34,096 nucleotides of DNA from positions 1 through 34,096 of the forward strand of contig CAMBOH010000014.1 of assembly GCA_945869305.1 (NCBI GenBank), written 5' to 3'. Position 1 is the stretch's first letter. Each line of letters begins with the position of its first letter. The DNA comes from an uncultured bacterium. Its GTDB lineage: Bacteria > Bacteroidota > Bacteroidia > Bacteroidales > Bacteroidaceae. Below, piece after piece: positions 32,200 through 34,096 of this stretch. Position numbers and translations under genes: made by a program. The notes beneath the pieces were generated by a model that was given only the letters and a program-made list of their open reading frames with translations, was not told where the DNA came from and ran no database searches.

Positions 32200-32268
32200 G
32201 CCGGATTGTCCGGATAGTCCGGAATCTCCGGACAATCTGGAATCTCCGGAAATTCTGGATTGTCCGGA
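32200..32268. repeat. TCCGGANNN 9 bp tandem repeat array 3, inside the fimbrial operon
   Basis: On the minus strand eight units of period 9: TCCGGACAA, TCCAGAATT, TCCGGAGAT, TCCAGATTG, TCCGGAGAT, TCCGGACTA, TCCGGACAA, TCCGGCACC. It fills most of the 103 bp spacer between the FimB/Mfa2-type gene and the lipoprotein gene, ending 22 bp before the latter's start codon. It lacks the shared AAGGCCGGATA edge seen in arrays 1 and 2. A 12 bp palindrome TAGAAGCTTCTA (32273-32284) overlaps the preceding stop codon. Confidence 0.9.
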
Positions 32269-32281
32269 GTTATAGAAGCTT

Positions 32282-33271
32282 CTACAGTTCAGGCTCATAG
32301 ATGCCGCCTTGTTTCCAGTCGAGTTCGACGCTGGCACCTACTTCGGGCTGTACAGGAGTGAGGCTGCCGTCGGCTTTCAGAGTAGCCTTGATGATGCGGA
32401 GTTGTCCGGCTTGCAGTGGGGTGGAGATGTAGAGGGTGGTTTCGGTGATGCTACCGCTCGGCAGGGTCACATAAGCCTTGATGCGCCACAGGCTTTCGAG
32501 TGCGCCCTCATTGCGTGTGGTGCGCACTTCGGCCGAGGGAAATCCCATGCCGTAGTGACATAACAGGCGGTTGCCTGTGTCCAACTTGTGCGTGCGCACC
32601 ATGGGTGAGGCGTCGTAGTGGTAGATGCTGTCGTTCACCTCAAAGGACGTGGCTAAGTCGGTGAGATATACTTCCATGTGGCGGAAAACCACATCGGTAG
32701 GCTCGACCACCAAGGCTGCGGCGCAGTTCTGCATATAGAGCGACACGTCGAACACTTGGTCAATTCCTTCCACGACCTGCATGTCCCGACGGGCGGAGAA
32801 CAGTCCGTAGGTGTGCGAGTCGATGGTATCGCCCTGTTGCTGTATCATGTTGAACCGTGCGGCAGGGTCATTCCCCTCCATGTTCACTAAAGGCTCGCCG
32901 CTCAGGTTGGCTACTGACAGGTGGCGGTAGTCTTCGGCAGGCAGGTAGATGGTATAGCTGGCGTATGCGCCGCCAATATAGTGGTGCTCATTGTGTCGCA
33001 GGTTCTGGGGCTGTGCCAGGTTGTAGAAGTTCAGGTCCACATCGTTGGCATATTCAGCAAAGAAATCCGACAGCGCGCTGAGCAGTTGTTTGCCCACCTC
33101 CACTTCAGTTTCGGTAGTCAGTTCGGTATGTATTTCCGTCTGCACATTGGTGGTGAGCGTCACTTGGTATTCCAGTCCATAGTTGCTTCCGCAGTCCGAC
33201 AAGTCTTCGTTGATACACGAGGCCAGTGTCAGACAGCAGGCGGCGAATAGGATAGCGTATAGGCGGTGCAT
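32282..33271 (-). CDS. FimB/Mfa2 family fimbrial anchor-type subunit (lipoprotein)
   Basis: A 329 aa protein starting MHRLYAILFAACCLTLASC, a lipoprotein signal with lipid-attached Cys19. The mature N-terminus NEDLSDCGSNYGLEYQVTLT is the family hallmark (D-L-x-D-C followed by a hydrophobic strand). Later segments include HHYIGGAYASYTIYLP, DVVFRHMEVYLTDLATSFEV and TTLYISTPLQAGQLRIIKATLKADG, matching the two-domain transthyretin-like fold of FimB/Mfa2 proteins. In P. gingivalis, Mfa2 anchors the fimbria to the outer membrane and limits its length. The start at 33271 is chosen by the signal peptide; the frame is open to 33490 upstream. It lies 179 bp after the fimbrillin gene, with a hairpin between. 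Confidence 0.88.
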   Translation of the reverse strand: MHRLYAILFAACCLTLASCINEDLSDCGSNYGLEYQVTLTTNVQTEIHTELTTETEVEVGKQLLSALSDFFAEYANDVDLNFYNLAQPQNLRHNEHHYIGGAYASYTIYLPAEDYRHLSVANLSGEPLVNMEGNDPAARFNMIQQQGDTIDSHTYGLFSARRDMQVVEGIDQVFDVSLYMQNCAAALVVEPTDVVFRHMEVYLTDLATSFEVNDSIYHYDASPMVRTHKLDTGNRLLCHYGMGFPSAEVRTTRNEGALESLWRIKAYVTLPSGSITETTLYISTPLQAGQLRIIKATLKADGSLTPVQPEVGASVELDWKQGGIYEPEL

Positions 33272-33359
33272 ACAGTGTGGTTCTATAGGTTGGTGAATGG
33301 GGTACTCATAGGTTGCAAAGCTTCGGCACTGTTCCCCTATGGGGTGCCGTATATAGTGA

Positions 33360-33385
33360 GCTACCGTTCGTCCCCGAACGGTAGC
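33360..33385. repeat. 11 bp perfect hairpin between fimbrillin and FimB/Mfa2-type genes
   Basis: GCTACCGTTCG (33360-33370) and CGAACGGTAGC (33375-33385) with a 4 nt loop. No T tract follows on the minus strand, so it is not a standard intrinsic terminator. Its position between a major-subunit gene and an anchor gene fits an attenuation or mRNA-stability role that would keep the major subunit more abundant. Confidence 0.75.
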
Positions 33386-33450
33386 CCTGGGGTAACACCC
33401 TCCCGCCGCGCTGCCTTGGCCCGCTTGCTGGGGAGTGGTGGGGGTGGAAT

Positions 33451-34096
33451 TTATTCTACGCTGACATTGAAGTCCATACCAGTCTGCCATTCGAGGTCCA
33501 CAGACAGACCGAATTCGAGTTTCGGAGAACGGAGGTCGGGAATGATATTGTAAGCATTCTTCAGGCTGGTTACAGTGAATTTGGCTGTAGTCAAGTAGTC
33601 CTGAAGGAATACCGTGCTCTTACCCGGATTATCCGTTACCCCTGTGCCAGCAGACGGATTCAACTTGGCCAATAGATAGAATTTCGTGCCTTTGGCAATC
33701 AACATGTGGTCCTTGCCATAGAAGTCTCCAATATTGTTTTCAAATTCGATGGCCACATTGACGGCTGTGTTAGATTGTGATTCCAGCAAGAGAGTATAGT
33801 TCTTTTTCGCCAGACTTGTAGTGCTCAATTGGGGATTAGTAGCGGCTCCATTCTCATCGTAGCAGAACATCTTGTCGTAAACAACGTATTCCGCGGAACC
33901 TGCGGCAGGTTGGAATTTCCAGTCAACATCCTTCTGTCCGCCAATGATGATACCGGTAATGGTCAATTTATCCGTAATGTTCTTGTCATCGCCCTTCTCA
34001 TCCTTAAGGGTTAAAGAACTAGCCACTACATCAGTTGCCAAAGCAGCAACACCATACTGCACGGGCTTTTCCAAAATCATAGAACGGGTAGAAGCT
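33451..34096 (-). CDS. Mfa1-type major fimbrial subunit (fimbrillin), C-terminal part; 5' end beyond window
   Basis: About 215 C-terminal residues are in the window and the frame stays open to the right edge. The end of the protein reads DHMLIAKGTKFYLLAKLNP, TVFLQDYLTTAKFTVTSLKN, AYNIIPDLRSPKLEFGLSVD, LEWQTGMDFNVSVE, the typical C-terminal domain of Mfa1-type fimbrillins (SLKNAYNxIPDLRSPxLExGLSVDLxW). This domain supplies and accepts strands in type V pilus polymerisation after protease maturation. The signal peptide and lipobox would be outside the window. It is the furthest upstream gene visible of the pilus operon. The internal Met near 34080 is not the true start, since family similarity continues through it. 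Confidence 0.9.
   Translation of the reverse strand, partial: ASTRSMILEKPVQYGVAALATDVVASSLTLKDEKGDDKNITDKLTITGIIIGGQKDVDWKFQPAAGSAEYVVYDKMFCYDENGAATNPQLSTTSLAKKNYTLLLESQSNTAVNVAIEFENNIGDFYGKDHMLIAKGTKFYLLAKLNPSAGTGVTDNPGKSTVFLQDYLTTAKFTVTSLKNAYNIIPDLRSPKLEFGLSVDLEWQTGMDFNVSVE

Noticed and set aside
32179-32337. Longer N-terminus for the fimbrillin-like lipoprotein
   Set aside because: The added residues are translated TCCGGA repeat (SGDSRLSGDSGLSG-like) and would bury the lipoprotein signal that starts at 32178.

Overview
This 34 kb window looks like a chromosomal segment from a Bacteroidota genome, most likely order Bacteroidales and close to the Prevotellaceae. The evidence is a MaeB-type malic enzyme, an arginine cluster headed by argR, promoters of the Bacteroides TTTG / TAnnTTTG type, FimB/Mfa2-type and Mfa1-type fimbrial subunits, a four-helix-bundle protein, and a giant secreted beta-helix protein with a tail resembling type IX secretion sorting domains. 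The DNA is GC-rich by eye. Genus is not determinable from the window; a high-GC Prevotella relative is a guess.

Left part, almost all minus strand: the 5' three quarters of maeB (1-1640, cut by the window edge) with a near-ideal promoter, then a 400 bp repeat-rich spacer. Next comes an arginine operon transcribed leftward: argR, a GNAT acyltransferase, argG, argC and argD, followed at 17 bp by a small outer-membrane-barrel-like gene and a 22 bp hairpin. Upstream of argR are prmA, a small membrane protein gene with its own terminator, and a WYL-domain regulator with a strong terminator.

Middle, plus strand: a YbhN-type flippase-like membrane protein and, 28 bp later, an 1893 aa alpha-2-macroglobulin family protein without a thioester motif. 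They are probably co-transcribed.

Right part, minus strand: a four-helix-bundle gene bracketed by two arrays of 9 bp TCCGGA-containing repeats; a 13 kb gene for a 4363 aa protein with about seven tandem beta-helix modules, one embedded discoidin domain and a C-terminal sorting-like domain; and upstream of it three fimbrial genes (lipoprotein, FimB/Mfa2 family, 3' part of an Mfa1-type fimbrillin). Transcription runs from the fimbrillin towards the giant gene, so the giant protein is a candidate tip or surface-displayed product of a type V (Mfa/Fim-like) pilus operon. A third TCCGGA array lies inside this operon.

The observations most worth following are the pairing of the pilus operon with the giant modular protein, the AT-rich discoidin-carrying segment inside that protein, and the TCCGGANNN arrays, two of which flank the four-helix-bundle gene and share a common edge sequence. 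All function calls come from reading the translated sequence; no database search was run.
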